Assembly (NCBI GenBank): GCA_048013815.1
Contig: CM106586.1
Span: 12,896,001 to 12,960,000, forward strand
Direction of reading: 5' to 3'
From: Setoptus koraiensis
Lineage: Eukaryota; Arthropoda
DNA length: 64,000 bases
The notes beneath the pieces were generated by a model. The model did not search any database. It saw nothing but the letters and a program-made list of their open reading frames with translations, and was not told the DNA's origin. This document shows positions 34,972 to 47,376 of this stretch, piece after piece. The position numbers and the translations under genes were made by a program. Numbering within the stretch: the stretch's first letter is position 1; each line of letters starts with the position of its first letter.

Positions 34972-36842
34972 CGTTTGCCTCCTATGATACTATTGTGTCA
35001 TCGGCAACAATGATCCCGATCTTTTCGTGCTCATTAAAGTTGATAAAGGCAAAGAAGTGAAATAAAGTTAGAAGAAGTGACCTATGCAGAAGCAAACCTA
35101 AACAATAACGTGGAGAGTCAACAACGAATCAACAGGAGACATATATTCCCGAAAACGCTCGCTCTATATTTATACGGCAACTCATTTATCTGGTCGCTGT
35201 GTCGCAGTCAGTGTATTTATAAACTCGCTACTAAAAATAAACAAAAATCAGTTAGCTCTTTTGTGCCGTTGCCAATGCGACAGTGTCCGATCATCATTTG
35301 ACAATCATTGTTAATAATTATTAACTAATTGGTAGCAATGAATGTTCAGTTGTGGAGCGCAAGAAACGAACAACAATCACGCAATGTCATATGCATAATG
35401 TCATATAATGTGTGCCACACTCCACTTACATAATGGTAACACTACTTTAAACTTAATAGATGGCATCAATCGCACCATCGGATCATAGGAGGCACTGGCT
35501 TAAAATTGAGATTGTGATTGTGAGAAAAGAAGCTATAAATGTGTCGCTAGAGAGTAATATCTACGATTTTCAAATATGACTCGCTTCCATTCTTACGTAA
35601 TAATAATAATAGCCTTAACTAGCAAAAACTTAACTCGCTTGCCTAGCTGTTTGTCGGTGTGTCGTGATTGATGCCAGCACTATCTTTTTTTTTCTACTAT
35701 TTTCGGCTACTACTACTACGACCAATGTGATGATCGCTCGCTCGTCATGTTGCTCACAATATGTCGAGTTATTATTATGCAGTATACAGTAGATTGAATC
35801 CGACGGGATAACGTAACTGCTGTATTATAACGATGATGATGATGCACTTGAGACTTCTAGCTAGTGTCACAACAAACATTTTTGCGCTACTTCGACTCAA
35901 ACAGCATCTAGCTCTCGTTCATTGTCTCGCCATTGTCATGGTAATAATCAATAATAATATCAGTTTGCCTATCACACTTTTGCAGTCAGTTCGTTCGCGA
36001 CAGCAGACTTATGTACTTTCAAATTTAATCCTGGAGTTACGGCGCAGTCTGACATATAGACTTTTGAGGCGTCAGCTTAATATTGGCTTAATACTGAGCT
36101 AAACTAGTAGCGAAGGCAAATAGAAATGATACATTTCTCTCAATATGTTCTCTCTAACGACTGCATCCTCTCCCAACGAGTGCCCAAAGAATTCCGAACG
36201 AACGAACGAACGAAGAAAGTCCCAAACATTGACTGCTACTTCTATCTAGCTACTTTCAAGGATACAAGCATAGGGGAAAGGAAATGGAAACGAGGAAAAG
36301 CCTTGGCTTGCGAATAGGCTCGCTATACTCGAGGCAGACATTAACGTCAATCGTTAGAAAATATGCACAAGACTCTCGTTCTCTAATGATACATATTGAG
36401 GCTCCATAATTATTGACTGTATGCTCTACAAGCGCCCAGCTACCAGCTATGTCGCAAACTATAAACAAGAAGCTTCTGTCAGCGTATAAATTTGGTGGCT
36501 CGACTCAAGCTCAACACCATCAGCCAGGCAACTTCTTTCCATCACTGCGATCATCATTATTATTATTATTATTACTTTTCTCTCTATTTACATATAGAAA
36601 GCAAGCTCCATTATTAGTAGAGTATATCACAGTCAAAACAACGGCAATTCTCTAGGCTGTTGCTTATCCTTGATATAAGTTGATATAAGTCGACTGGTAA
36701 GCTCTTTTAGATTGCCTTAGTGCGCTACGATGAACGTTGTCGCCCATCGGCAAGCCCGTATTGGCAAGCCTGCAATTATCGCCCCATCATTTTTACTCAT
36801 GACAAGGTAGAGTCAGGGAGATACAAGTTAGTTTAGTGTTAG

Positions 36843-36852
36843 CTATTTTTAG
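36843..36852 (+). promoter_or_regulatory. MEF2-type site upstream of Mlc2
   Basis: CTATTTTTAG is an exact match to the MEF2 consensus YTAWWWWTAR, about 120 nt upstream of the Mlc2 ATG. MEF2 is an established activator of muscle contractile genes; its use here is inference. Confidence 0.6.
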
Positions 36853-36883
36853 TGTTAGTAGTTACTATTAACAGTGATTAGTG

Positions 36884-36891
36884 CATAAAAG
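36884..36891 (+). promoter_or_regulatory. TATA-like element of Mlc2
   Basis: CATAAAAG about 90 nt upstream of the ATG and about 32 nt 3' of the MEF2-type site. Confidence 0.4.
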
Positions 36892-36973
36892 TTATATCAG
36901 CTCGCACACTATAAATCTAATCAGCAAGTGGTCAATTCAGGACAACAGTTGAACATAACCTTAAACTCACAAA

Positions 36974-37993
36974 ATGGCCAGTGTAAGTGAAATGTGAGGG
37001 CCAACACGATGCCTATTGTCATACATTGTTATCTTTGTTTATTTGATTAGTCATTATCATAAACTACACAACTACAATGACACTTCGTTGTGGTCTCATC
37101 GATGATTGCAACAACAACAGCAACAATCAGCAACTGACACAACTGACTCACTCACATTCAATCATTTCGATGAATAATCTAATTAATCTCCGCATTCATC
37201 TGATCTCTATAGGGAAAAATGCGCACCGATTCAAAAAAGAGGGCTGTCCGAAGCACCTCAAATGTCTTTGCCATGTTCACCCAAAATCAGATAGCCGAGT
37301 TCAAAGAGGTAGGCCAATCTAATTCTTCTCTCTCTCTCATCATTGTCGAAATATATAAAATCACGATGTTGTTTTTTGCAGACCGTAGATTAACCTAAAC
37401 CGTTGAACCACATCAACACATACTTACGCAACGACACATCGACAGGCGTTTTCTTTCATCGATTCGGATAAAGATGGCATAATCAACAAAAATGATTTAT
37501 CCGTCACATGGGACGCTCTGGGTAGACTCGTTAAAGAGGACGACCTCAAGCAAATGCTCTCCGAGGCGCCCGGACCTATCAATTTTACAATGTTCTTGAG
37601 TATCTTCGGAGATCGCATTGCTGGTATGTCACCGAACTGAATAACGGCCTCATGGCTTGTCTCTGATAGCTCATTCAGAGAAGATTCAAGATAATAATCT
37701 CTCCTTTATATATTTGCCCAATTCTCATTCGGCTCATTTAACCTCTATCAGGAACCGACGACGAAAGCGTCATCAAGGCTGCCCTCAAGTCGTTCGAGGA
37801 TCAAAAAGACAGTGGAAAAATTGGCGAGGACAAACTGAGAAAATGCCTAACCACATGGGGCCAAAAGTTGACCGATGATGAAATCGATGCTGCGTTCGCT
37901 GAAACACCGATTGATCGTCAGGGAAATATCGACATTGAGGGTCTAGTCAGACTAATCACAGGTCGAAGCCAAGATGACAGCGAGAACGCATAA
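36974..37993 (+). CDS. Mlc2: Muscle myosin regulatory light chain 2, four exons
   Basis: Regulatory light chain that binds the neck of muscle myosin heavy chain. Exons 36974-36982 (only MAS), 37213-37308, 37446-37623, 37752-37993; joins keep frame, 174 residues. Seen: a basic N-terminus with the light-chain-kinase type site RAVRSTSNVFAMF, then QIAEFKEAFSFIDSDKDG with a complete EF-hand loop D-S-D-K-D-G-I-I-N-K-N-D in the first EF hand, GRLVKEDDLKQMLSEAPGPINFTMFL, and a degenerate second half (DDESVIKAALKSFEDQKDSGKIGEDKLRKCLTTWG). The first Ca/Mg site is the only intact one, as usual for the family. The reading frame differs from the long frame visible over exon 2 (37077-37322), which is a shadow. 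Regulation by MEF2 is suggested by the upstream site. Confidence 0.94.
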
Positions 37994-38678
37994 GTCAATT
38001 CTTAATCCTTTCTCATCATTTTTTGTCATCTTTACAATAATCAATTGATAGTTAAACCATATAAAAGAATATAAGTGAACGCGAATGTTTGTTAATTAAT
38101 ACTAATGTGTTGCTAATAGTGGATTGAACGTTTCATTATTATTAAAATATTGGCTACTATCTATTGTGGCCGCAACGTGTGTCTAAGTTTCATCATCACG
38201 AAGACCAGATCTGTTTGTATCTCCTCACTACTTCCAATATTGCTACCAGTGGGGACTCCGACAGTCAGATAGGGTTCTCGGTTATCATGAAATTAATGGT
38301 GATATCGGAAATTTAAAGTAGTTCAAAACTAAATCACTGACAAAAAAAAATTATCGATAATCATGAAAGTGGCGACAGAGACAACTTCATGTAAACGCCA
38401 TTTGGCGAACGCGAATTTAGGCTATGAATGGCGAGTTTTGAATTCGCTCGGAGGAATCAAATAGTTCATCAATTTTATTGATTCTTAATGATTGTTGATA
38501 ACATCCTCTCGTGAGTTTAAGTTCAGCGACGGAACGCTATCATTATGTGTATAACTAACAGGTAAAATAGACCATCGACCAATGGTACATTTGGTGGCAA
38601 TTGATGAGAATCATCATCAGTATTCATGTAGTTGAATATAGTTTAAAAAAAGAATATATTTTCATCAATCAAATCGAA
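37994..38678. other. Convergent 3' flanks of Mlc2 and KDSR
   Basis: 685 nt between two converging stops; no gene seen. TATAAA/ATTAAA variants near 38060 and 38141 but no clean AATAAA for Mlc2. Confidence 0.4.
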
Positions 38679-39907
38679 TCATCTTATTGCGGCTCCGCTA
38701 ACTTTAGAGCACTTCATCGATACTTTGGCCCTGTTGATTTCATTTGTTTTTGCCTCTTGCACTAACTTGTGCCAAGATTTAACAAGAAAATATCCAAACA
38801 GCTTCAATGGTGCCATCACAACAGTTTCGGCCAACAGCCGGAGGAATGAATTTTGTGGCATAAATGAGTTACACAAGGCCAACACTGCTCGACTTTCTAG
38901 ACCTATGACAGATGCAAATCGTTTGTTCTGTATATCACTAATTAATTGGCTGGCCACTTCAGCTGGACTGGCGATCTTGCTCGATTTTGACATTTCGACA
39001 GTGAGATGGGGCTTTGTTTTTTGTTCCTCTTCGAAGCCTGGCGTGTCTGTATCGGGAGGAAAGGCAACTGTCACGTGAATGTCGAAGGGTTGAAGTTCCA
39101 TTTGAAGGCTTTCGGCCAATCCAACTAGGGCAAATTTTGAGGCTGAGTAGGCCGAATAACCGAAGAAACTAAGTAGGCCACACAATGATGACACAAATAC
39201 TATGTGGGCACCACCATTCGTAGTTAATCTATTGTTGTTTTGGCACGACAGGGATACTTGACGCATTTTCATCACTGGCAATAGTAGACGAGTTAAATTA
39301 ACAGCCGAAAAATAGTTAACTTGCATCATGTATTCAAATTGTTGTTGGGTTGTGTCATCGAAACGTGCTGTTATTGCCTGGCCAGCACAATTGATTAGTA
39401 TGTCGCATCTGTCGTGTTCGCCCAATATTAAATCTATCAATTCTTGCTGTTGACTACTAGTATCACTGTAGGCATTGTTGGCAAATTTAATTTTAACTAG
39501 ATCCAATGACACCGCATTGATCTTCTGAATGTCCCTTCGTCGGTGCTGCATGATTTCTTTTTTGGCCTCCTCTAAATCAGTTTTGTTTCTAGCAATAATG
39601 GTCACATGCAGTCCCAATTCGGCATATTTGATGGCCAGACTTTTACCTGTTGCGTGCGTGTTGCGGTACATTGATTAGATACATATTGATTGGATGAGTT
39701 GATGATGATAAAGGATGGCAAATGTTGACAGTCGGTGCACAACTTACCTATTCCTTTAGAGCCGCCCGAAATGACAACATGCGAGCCAGTTTGGTAGCGA
39801 TATTGAATGGGGCCGTTAAAGAATTTTCGCTTGAGATATCTGGCAACGAGTATCAATGTGGCGCCTGTCAGAGCTGCGACGCTAACCGTTACAGTGACGC
39901 TTGTCAT
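38679..39907 (-). CDS. KDSR: 3-ketodihydrosphingosine reductase, two exons
   Basis: ER-membrane short-chain dehydrogenase that reduces 3-ketosphinganine to sphinganine with NADPH, the second step of sphingolipid synthesis. Exons on the minus strand 39907-39748 and 39646-38679, phase 1, 375 residues. Seen: an N-terminal membrane segment (VSVAALTGATLILVARYL), the cofactor motif GGSKGIG (48-54), LGLHVTIIARN, INCAGQ, and the catalytic YSASK with Tyr220 and Lys224. A C-terminal hydrophobic segment (VVMAPLKLFGYFLV) fits the family. The frame is uninterrupted and both splice sites are canonical, so this is the intact copy; a deleted copy lies 11 kb to the right on the same strand. Confidence 0.95.
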
Positions 39908-41210
39908 GATAACCTTGGACAGCCCAGCTGTCAGTAATAAATTAATTCGTGATATAAGACGTAATAAATATTAAATATAATGACCGTTTTGAATTGATTG
40001 CAGTTTTGGACCCTTCAAACTTTCATCTCATGCCACTAATCAGCTGGTTGATTTACGGCGACAGCGACAGCACTTGTTGTTGATTGTTTGTTTCATCATT
40101 GTCCCACAGAGGACGCTAGTTGTTTGCGCTAGTTGTTGTTACTGGGGCTGACATTGGCAATGGCGAGTATTCACTTGTTCATATTCAGTATATTCACACA
40201 CGAACATATTTACTCTGATGGATTCACCAGCAAGCGAAAATTTTTTATTTATGTGAAAAGTGGTGGTGCTGACATTGAAAACACTTCGCTTGTGATTACG
40301 ACTCCCGACTTACACAAACTGACAAACGTATCGTTCGGCCTCATATATTTAGTGTGTTGTCGTCTGCGTCCAGGTAGCCGTTGCAGGGGCCCCCGTGCGA
40401 GCCAGCCCGGCAGAGTTTGCAGACGCTCCTAGTTAGCTGTTGTGACGATTGCATTGTCAACTTTTTGCATTCATCACCAAGAGCTGACACAACTGGCTAG
40501 CGAGCTATAAATTGAGCCTCGGCCGCTCTGACACTCTATGGACCTGTCTGTGATAGGCAACCATAAACCGGCGTAATTGTGTAGTCGAAAAACGATTGCC
40601 CGAACGGCGCCCGCTCTATCAAAGCCTTTTCAACTGCTCTGAATCAACATCGAGATTCCAGAACGAGTCCACGGGCCTAGCTGCGGTGTGTGCCCAGGTG
40701 AATCGCTCTGGAAATAGCCACACAAACTGTCTGGTCTGTTGGTTGGTGCGCGCCGGAGCATCGCAATTGGAAGCTGTTGGAAGTTGCAATCAACTTTCGA
40801 GCACGAAACACGAACGCGAATATCATCATTATTCATTTGCTCGCCTAGAAGCCGAGCGCCTCAATTGTTGAGCCACTTGACATTGAGTGGGCTAGCGATT
40901 GTCACTGGTTGTCTTACATTTGTCAGCGCTGGCCCCCAAACACAAAGCCAAGTGGCGGCCCCAAATTGCGCGATTGTCGCAGCGACGTCGTTGGCTATTG
41001 TTGGTCACGTCGGCGTGTATCTTTCGAGTAAAACTGTCCCGTCGCTATAAATAACACTGTCCATGGACCGGGCTGGCCGGCGCACACGAACATTAATCCC
41101 GTAATGATATTCTAGGCAGGCAGGCAGGCGGACGGGCGGCCAAGGAGAGAGGCGAGTCGAGCCCGCTTGCAATCATCATATTCATCTCGGAATATTTCCT
41201 TCTTTTGTCC
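39908..41210. other. KDSR upstream region grading into the GC-rich block
   Basis: The first 200 nt match the flank of the KDSR pseudogene at 51238-51530 (for example ATTGATTGCAGTTTTGGAC at about 39996). From about 40350 the sequence becomes GGCC/GCC-rich. No coding sequence recognised. Confidence 0.5.
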
Positions 41211-41212
41211 CG

Positions 41213-41236
41213 CTCTCTCTCTCTCTCTCTCTCTCT
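41213..41236. repeat. (CT)n microsatellite
   Basis: Twelve uninterrupted CT units. Confidence 0.95.
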
Positions 41237-42733
41237 CGCTCAGTCCATTACCCGGCGTTTATTGTGGGCACGTATCGCAAGAAGGGGCCCGAGAGGCACC
41301 CGGCCGTATCTGTCGTGATCTGGCATTCATCGGCGCCACGGTGCAGCGAAATGTGTCGTGAAATAAAAAATAAGATAAACATGACCAAAAAGCGGGCAGA
41401 GGCACGCGTTGGCAGCGGCGAGAGGCTGCATATCTTTATGTGTGTCAACTCGTGCAACTCGATATTGAATCAGTGAATATAAGCGAGCTGCACGAGTCAG
41501 CCCAACGACGAGCCCAACAGAGCCTCGGCCGTGTTTGCATGCTTGTCGCCTATTACTGGCACCGAAGCGCCTAAAACGGAGCCTCAAAATAGACTGTCCA
41601 CAATTGACTGCCTGGCTGGTTGCTGGATGGTCGGGCGGCCGAGCGCAAATTTTGCAGCAAATCAAATTAAATGACAACATTCAGTTTGCGAGCTTGCCGG
41701 CGCCTGCTGGCCAGTCGGCTATCGGGGCCACACGAACGGGGCCAAAAGCCAACGGGCCAGCTAGCTATTAAGTTGCATACATAATTTGATGTTTGCGGTT
41801 GGGTGTCAGAAAGTCGCACAAAGGGGGCGAATGGAGCCGAACGGGAGCAGGGTTCCTCTGGACTCCAGAGTCTGGAGTCGGTTCGCTGGGCTTCCGCTGT
41901 CCATTACAGACTGGCTGTAGTTTGGAATTTGCCCAGCGAGCCAGCCAGGCGCGTTGGCGAGTCGCCGAAGGGCGAGCTCGATGATACAAGCTGCCCGTCT
42001 ATTCGAGAGGGCGTTTGTATTTGGCAAGATGCCGCTGGCGAGCTGGCAAACTGTTCAACTGGCGACGCAGCCAGCTAAATAGAGCATGAGAGTTGCGTTC
42101 AAGTTGCGCGCCACATCCACGCTACATGTTTCCATTTTGGGGCCCCTCGAGACACAATTACACAATCGGCTCGGCGTGAGCCATCATTGTTGGCCAGCCA
42201 GTCAGCATTGTTGGCGAGCCAGCCAGCCAGCCTGCCAGTGTTTTTCTAGTAGTAATACAAAGTCCAGTGGCGAGGGATAGAGTTGCATCATTGGGTAGCA
42301 GCGTGGCCAATGGGATTGGTAATTAATGGATGGCGTTGCAAAACAAATGTCGTATGCAAGCCGTACATATTGTGTATTGGGCGCGCGCGCGTGCCCCTGA
42401 CAGAAATAGCGCGCCATTTGGCCGTCGATTGGCCGGTCGTGTTGTTACGATCAAGTTGCCAAGACCAAGAAGAGTTGTAATGGGGCCGCCAACGGTATTA
42501 GCCATTGGCGATTGTGTGGCACGAGCAGTATCATCATAACAGGTTATTTGTGGCTGCACAACACACTGTCACATAATGGCCGAAACGTTTTAGAAGCGTG
42601 TCAAGTGGCCTAACGGGGCCCGCTCAACTGGCCACTGGAAATGAGCAGTTGCGCTGGACAGTTTGTTGTATATTTGTCAACAAAACAGACACCAACCTTT
42701 CTGGCTGGCCAGTCACACACACACATACAATAC

Positions 42734-42786
42734 TGTTGTCGTTGTCGTTGTCGTTGTTGTTGTTGTTGTCGTTGCTGTTGTTGTTT
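42734..42786. repeat. (GTTGTC)/(GTT)n tract
   Basis: GTTGTCGTTGTC passing into GTTGTTGTT; preceded by a short (AC)n and followed by TTACGTAA. Confidence 0.9.
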
Positions 42787-43064
42787 GTGTGTTACGTAAC
42801 AACACAAAGCAGTACTGGCGCGCACTGGCACGTACTGGCAAAAGTATTGCAGTAAACTGTATAAAGTGTGTCGCCTATAGGAACAACGGTCCACAATGGC
42901 CGCCAAGCTAAGCCTGTCACAAATATAGTGGCGAAAATATAGAGTTTGAAGTGGCTCTCGAGCACGCCAAGTTGGCTGTCAGTTTGGCACGCCAGGCCCG
43001 TGCCAGTTGCCAGTGGATACGAAAAAGATTTTGCTCCGACCGATTTATTGTCTCTAGCTGCGCC

Positions 43065-43095
<31 letters not shown>

Positions 43096-43146
43096 CTCTC
43101 TCATATATATCTCTCTCATATATATCTCTCTCATATATATCTCTCT
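43065..43146. repeat. (CT)n plus 15-bp CATATATATCTCTCT tandem repeat
   Basis: CT dinucleotides to 43087, then four exact copies of a 15-bp unit, which looks like a (CT)n/(TA)n hybrid that became a minisatellite. Confidence 0.95.
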
Positions 43147-44582
43147 TATGGACTCATAGTGCGCCAGCTAACAATGCCCCAGTCACTTGTGTGTCCCTCT
43201 ATTGGCCATTCATTGCATTTATCCCGTGTGCCAAGCCATTAGGGCTAAAAGTTTTTCGCTGAAATGAAATTGAGTTAGCCACTTAGCAACTTGCCTACTG
43301 TCAGTGTCAGGTCGTCTGCAGACTTTGTTAGTTCCTGTAATGCCTTTCCAGTGGCTTATTGGCCCATTGAAAATAGACACACAGAGACGCCATGCGACTG
43401 TTTCATACAATTAGAAGGGAGGCGCCCCCCTCTGTCACTTAGGTACAAATCTCATCAAATTAACGTTAGATCACTTATAAGTAATAACGTTGATATCTTC
43501 CATTGGACGATCCGAAGGACAATTGCGCCCTCTGAGCCATGTGAATCCACTCATAGTGACTGCACACACAAGTGACGCACGACATCCGCCTGACAGTTGT
43601 CAGTGTTTGTTTTTGTTTCACACAATGTTGCGTCGATTGGCCGCGAGAGGCGCTTGTGCACCTGTATCGCACTAGTTGTGTGGCACGCTTTCTTGTATAA
43701 CTGCAGTCGCTCGCTGTCGTCGCCAGAGCGATATTCGTAATTGCAAGTTCAATCGAACCCTTCGAACGGGCCCCCGAACGGTGTCGCTGTGAAGAGTTGA
43801 CAATCTAAATTTAAATTTAAATTTGAATTTATATTTGTATGTATATTTAAATTGGATGATTCGCAGTGGCACGAGAGAATAAAAGCACCTTTAGTCGCAT
43901 CTGTCGAGTCGCCAGTTTGATGGGATCCATTTTGGGGTGCCAGCAAGCTGCGAATTGCTAGTGTGCTGGCGAAAACATCGCACCAACTCGGTGCAGTTGA
44001 ACAAACGTTCGGTTGTGTATGTAATCCTGTGTCTAAGTATAGTAGTGCGTAATATACAGCGCAGGCAGGGGCCAGATCATTTGCACATTTGAGACAAAAG
44101 CGGCGCTCTAGTTCTGGCGACAGTATAGCTGGCGTGGCCCAAAGTCGAGCCGAGCCGATCTCGTGCGAGCTCGTGGCGGGCCCAAAATGAGCCGAAATCA
44201 CTGGAATGAGTCGAATCAGCGGAAGCCAGCTTGAAGCCGCAGAAACCTGGCTAAACCCGGCCAATGCTGCAGATATCACCTGGCCACTATCTGTGCAATC
44301 TATGGGGCCCAATCATGTACAAACTGGCAGCATAACACAGCCTCTTGTCACAGTCAGCTGTAGCTGGCTCAAAAGGAGCCTCGTTTGCCTGACTACGCCA
44401 TTAACATAATAATGATGGCTATCTCGCTATGTGTGTATATGCATGCTATCAGGCATGTATAAATAAATACTGTACTACTGGGGTATTGGGTATGGTTGGT
44501 ATTGGGCGCAATATAGGCCACGGTTGAAACGGGGCGAGAATTTGGAATTTCGAAATTCGCCGACCGCCAATGACAACAACTG

Positions 44583-44725
44583 CACCACTAACAACAATAA
44601 TCAAACAACAACAGCAACAGCAACAGCCAACAAGCGACAACAACCGCCAAACAACAACAACTGGCAAACAACAGCAACTGGCAAACAATCGGCCAGAGCA
44701 GGGGCGACAACAGCAACCTAACGGC
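44583..44725. repeat. (CAA)n-rich tract
   Basis: Imperfect CAACAA/CAGCAA repeats with ACAACTGGCAAACAACAGC-like longer units. Confidence 0.85.
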
Positions 44726-44810
44726 GACAACGAAAGCCACTCACATTACACAGACGACGCTGCGGCGAGCTAGATGACAGTATGTTGTCGGCGTGCAACG
44801 TCGGGCCGGC

Positions 44811-44952
44811 GCTTGCTGTTGCTGTTGTCGCCGTTGTTGCTGTTGTCGCCGTTGTTGCTGTTGTCGCCGTTGTTGCTGTTGTCGCCGTTGTCGCCGTTGT
44901 TGCTGTTGTCGCTGTTGTCGCCGTTGTCGCCGTTGTTGCTGTTGTCGCTGAC
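44811..44952. repeat. GTTGTTGCTGTTGTCGCC minisatellite
   Basis: About eight copies of an 18-bp unit (two 9-bp halves), on the opposite strand sense to the (CAA)n tract about 90 nt before it. Confidence 0.9.
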
Positions 44953-45341
44953 AGTGATGAATGTGTATTATTAAACAGTCTAAATGTCAACTTTTGGGGC
45001 CGGGCCCAGTTCGTGTGGCGCACACTGCAGCGAGGCCCGCTGCAGACCCTCGAACTCGTGCTCCAGTTTGCGTTTGTGCCAAGCCCGGCGCCACCGGAGC
45101 TCGCTCAAATCTCTGTTCGGTTTTAGTTTTTATTTTCAACCGTTGCTGTGCGCCATTCCTAACACGATTGCCATCGGGGCCCCACAAGCCTAATGGCAAC
45201 TTGAGCTGGCTGGCGCGGCCAGCTCATCAAGCTCGCGCGTTTGTGTCTCGTGCTCCGGCTCGCCTCGTTGTACATTTTGCACGCTCGTTCATTGCGGAGG
45301 CGCAATGAAGCGGGCCCAACTCTCACACGAGCCCCCAATAA

Positions 45342-45440
45342 GTCGGCCCAGTGTCGGCCCAGTGTCGGCCCAGTGTCGGCCCAGTGCCGGCCCCAGTGCC
45401 GGCCCCAGTGCCGGCCCCAATGTCGCCCCAATGTCGGGCC
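45342..45440. repeat. 11/12-bp GTCGGCCCAGT tandem repeat
   Basis: Four exact 11-bp units, then three 12-bp units GCCGGCCCCAGT with one change, then degenerate GTCGCCCCAAT. The length change by one C shows local slippage. Confidence 0.93.
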
Positions 45441-46387
45441 AACGCACACGATCGCGATGGGCGCCAGCTAACTGGCTAACGACGTTGCGCTTGTTGTCGA
45501 GCTATGTGGCGTATGCAATTGTGCCCAACGCAGCCGCGCCAGCCAAGAGTTTGCTAACTGTTTCTCGGAACAGCTCGAGCCATGAGAAACTCACATTCTC
45601 AGCCCGTGCAACTGTGCGCGCGCCAGCCCTAACGAGGCCGCCTCCCTCCCTTGGCCGGGCCAGCCTCCTGTGGGCCCCTTTTGGGCCCCTTTCGGGCATA
45701 TTTGGCTCTCGAGCGCTGGCATCGGCGGACAACAATTACGGCCAACTGGCGCCCCCGTGCCCGTCTAACTGCACTTGCAGCTGTCCAAAGAGAGAGAGAG
45801 AGAGAGAGTCGACCACTGACCGCCGGCCAGAGCCACATATCAATTTTGGCCGCAATATTGGCGCCCCTCTATTGGCCCAATTGGCAATTTGTGATTGCCT
45901 GCCCCCTCTCTACTGGGCGCAATCCTTTTTCCGTTTGTTATCTTGCTTATCGTGTTTATCATCACGGCAGATTGATAATATTGCTCGGCGTGCCCGTGCA
46001 ATAGCGCCAATTGGCCAAGCCCGGCGCCAGCTAACGGCAACCATCGAAGATTATGTCGACTGTGCTTTATCCGGCGCGTTGTCTTTAACTTTGTCTAGCT
46101 TGCCAGCGCACACAACTAACACTGGCGCTAGCACTACTTACCTAGCCGCCACTGCCAATAATACCGTTGCTGTTGGCGCTGTCAGTCTAGTTATAATATC
46201 AGAGCTTAGTCACGCCAGCTCGAGTCGCTGGCGGAGTCGCAATTGAAAAGGGGCCAATAACGCCAGAGGACACACGAACAATACCGTTATATTTGGCACA
46301 GTTGGGCCCGTCGCGGTATCGCGTCGGGCCTCTACCAACTATCGATACTCTCTTTATGTTTGCTCTTTAGTTTTATTTGCCGTTTCG

Positions 46388-46404
46388 CTTGCCGTTGTTG
46401 CCGC

Positions 46405-46448
<44 letters not shown>

Positions 46449-46545
46449 CTGTTGCCGCTGTTGCCGCTGTTGCCGTTGTTGCTGCTGCCGCTGTTGCTGT
46501 TGTCGTTGTTGCCGTTGTTGTTGTTGCCGCTGCTGTCGGTGTGTC
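46388..46545. repeat. GTTGCCGTT/GCTGTTGCC minisatellite
   Basis: About seventeen imperfect 9-bp units of GTTGCCGYT; resembles the unit at 44811-44952. Confidence 0.9.
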
Positions 46546-46953
46546 GCTGCTGGGGCCCGGGCAGCGAGCGTGGCCAGGCGAGCGTGGCAAGCGGCGAAAC
46601 AAAATGAGCCAACGTTTCAACTGCACACGAAACAAAGGGGCCAGCCGAAGAAAGAATCGCTTCGAATCGCTCCGAATTCGGTTTAGTTTGTAACGGCTCC
46701 GATTCGAGAACTGGCGACTGTAACGGGCGACTGTAACGATTGTGACGGGCGGGATAGCCTAACGGGCCGAGGCAAATAACTCAACTGGCGACAGCACTGA
46801 GCGGCGAGCGGAGGGGCCCCACAATCATTGTGGCACAATGGCCCGATGATCGGCATGTGAGCGGGCCCGCGGCGGCCCAACGGGCTGAACGAAGTACAAT
46901 TGGCTCGCGCAGCATTGCGCTACATTATTACATCATAATGGCCCGTTCGTTGG

Positions 46954-47040
46954 CTGTCGGGCCGGCTCACTGTCGGTCTGTCTGGCTGGCTCACTGTCGG
47001 TCTGTCGGGCCGGCTGACTGTCGGTTTGACGGGCCGGCTG
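46954..47040. repeat. 24-bp tandem repeat, about 3.6 copies
   Basis: Unit starts CTGTCGGGCCGGCTCACTG and ends TCGGT; copies differ by one to three substitutions. Confidence 0.9.
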
Positions 47041-47300
47041 GTTGAGGCCGCATTGAGCTCGTGCCGCCAATGGGGCTGCATCAGTCAGTCTCGCAATTGT
47101 CAGTGATACTTTGCTGGCGCCATTAAGTGAGTTACGTTGGTGTGTGTGGGTCATTGTACAAAAGCAAAACTGAATTGTCAAACAGGCGCTGAACGAGGGC
47201 GCCATTTACACAAGTGGCGCCACGTTGTCTTGTGTGTTATGTAATTTATATAATAATCTTGCTGCCTGGCAACATTGCTGCCAACTGCGAATGCCAACGC

Positions 47301-47376
47301 AATGAGGCCAGCGGAATGAGGGGCCAGCTCAATGAGGGGCCAGCTCAATGAGGGGCCAGCTCAATGAGGGGCCAGC
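47301..47376. repeat. 16-bp AATGAGGGGCCAGCTC tandem repeat
   Basis: Three exact 16-bp steps (47315, 47331, 47347, 47363), preceded by a shorter variant at 47301. Confidence 0.93.

Larger units (their letters stand above)
34972..36973. other. Intergenic: between divergent lipase and Mlc2
   Basis: 2 kb with no recognised gene. Holds both promoters; the Mlc2 MEF2 and TATA-like sites are listed separately. TTACGTAA occurs near 35593. (TTA)n near 36555-36573. Confidence 0.45.

Noticed and set aside
36126-36468. Small frames upstream of Mlc2 on both strands
   Set aside because: No motif, overlapping in antisense, and in the expected promoter region.
44718-45126. Thr-Ala, Val-Ala and Leu-Ser-Pro repeat proteins on both strands
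   Set aside because: These are the translations of the GTTGTTGCTGTTGTCGCC minisatellite in several frames at once, so frame openness reflects the repeat and not selection.
45305-46246. 313-codon plus-strand frame, the longest in the GC-rich block
   Set aside because: It starts inside the 11/12-bp tandem repeat, has no domain or motif I recognise, has Arg/Ala/Ser composition typical of GC-rich chance frames, and overlaps equally open frames on the other strand.
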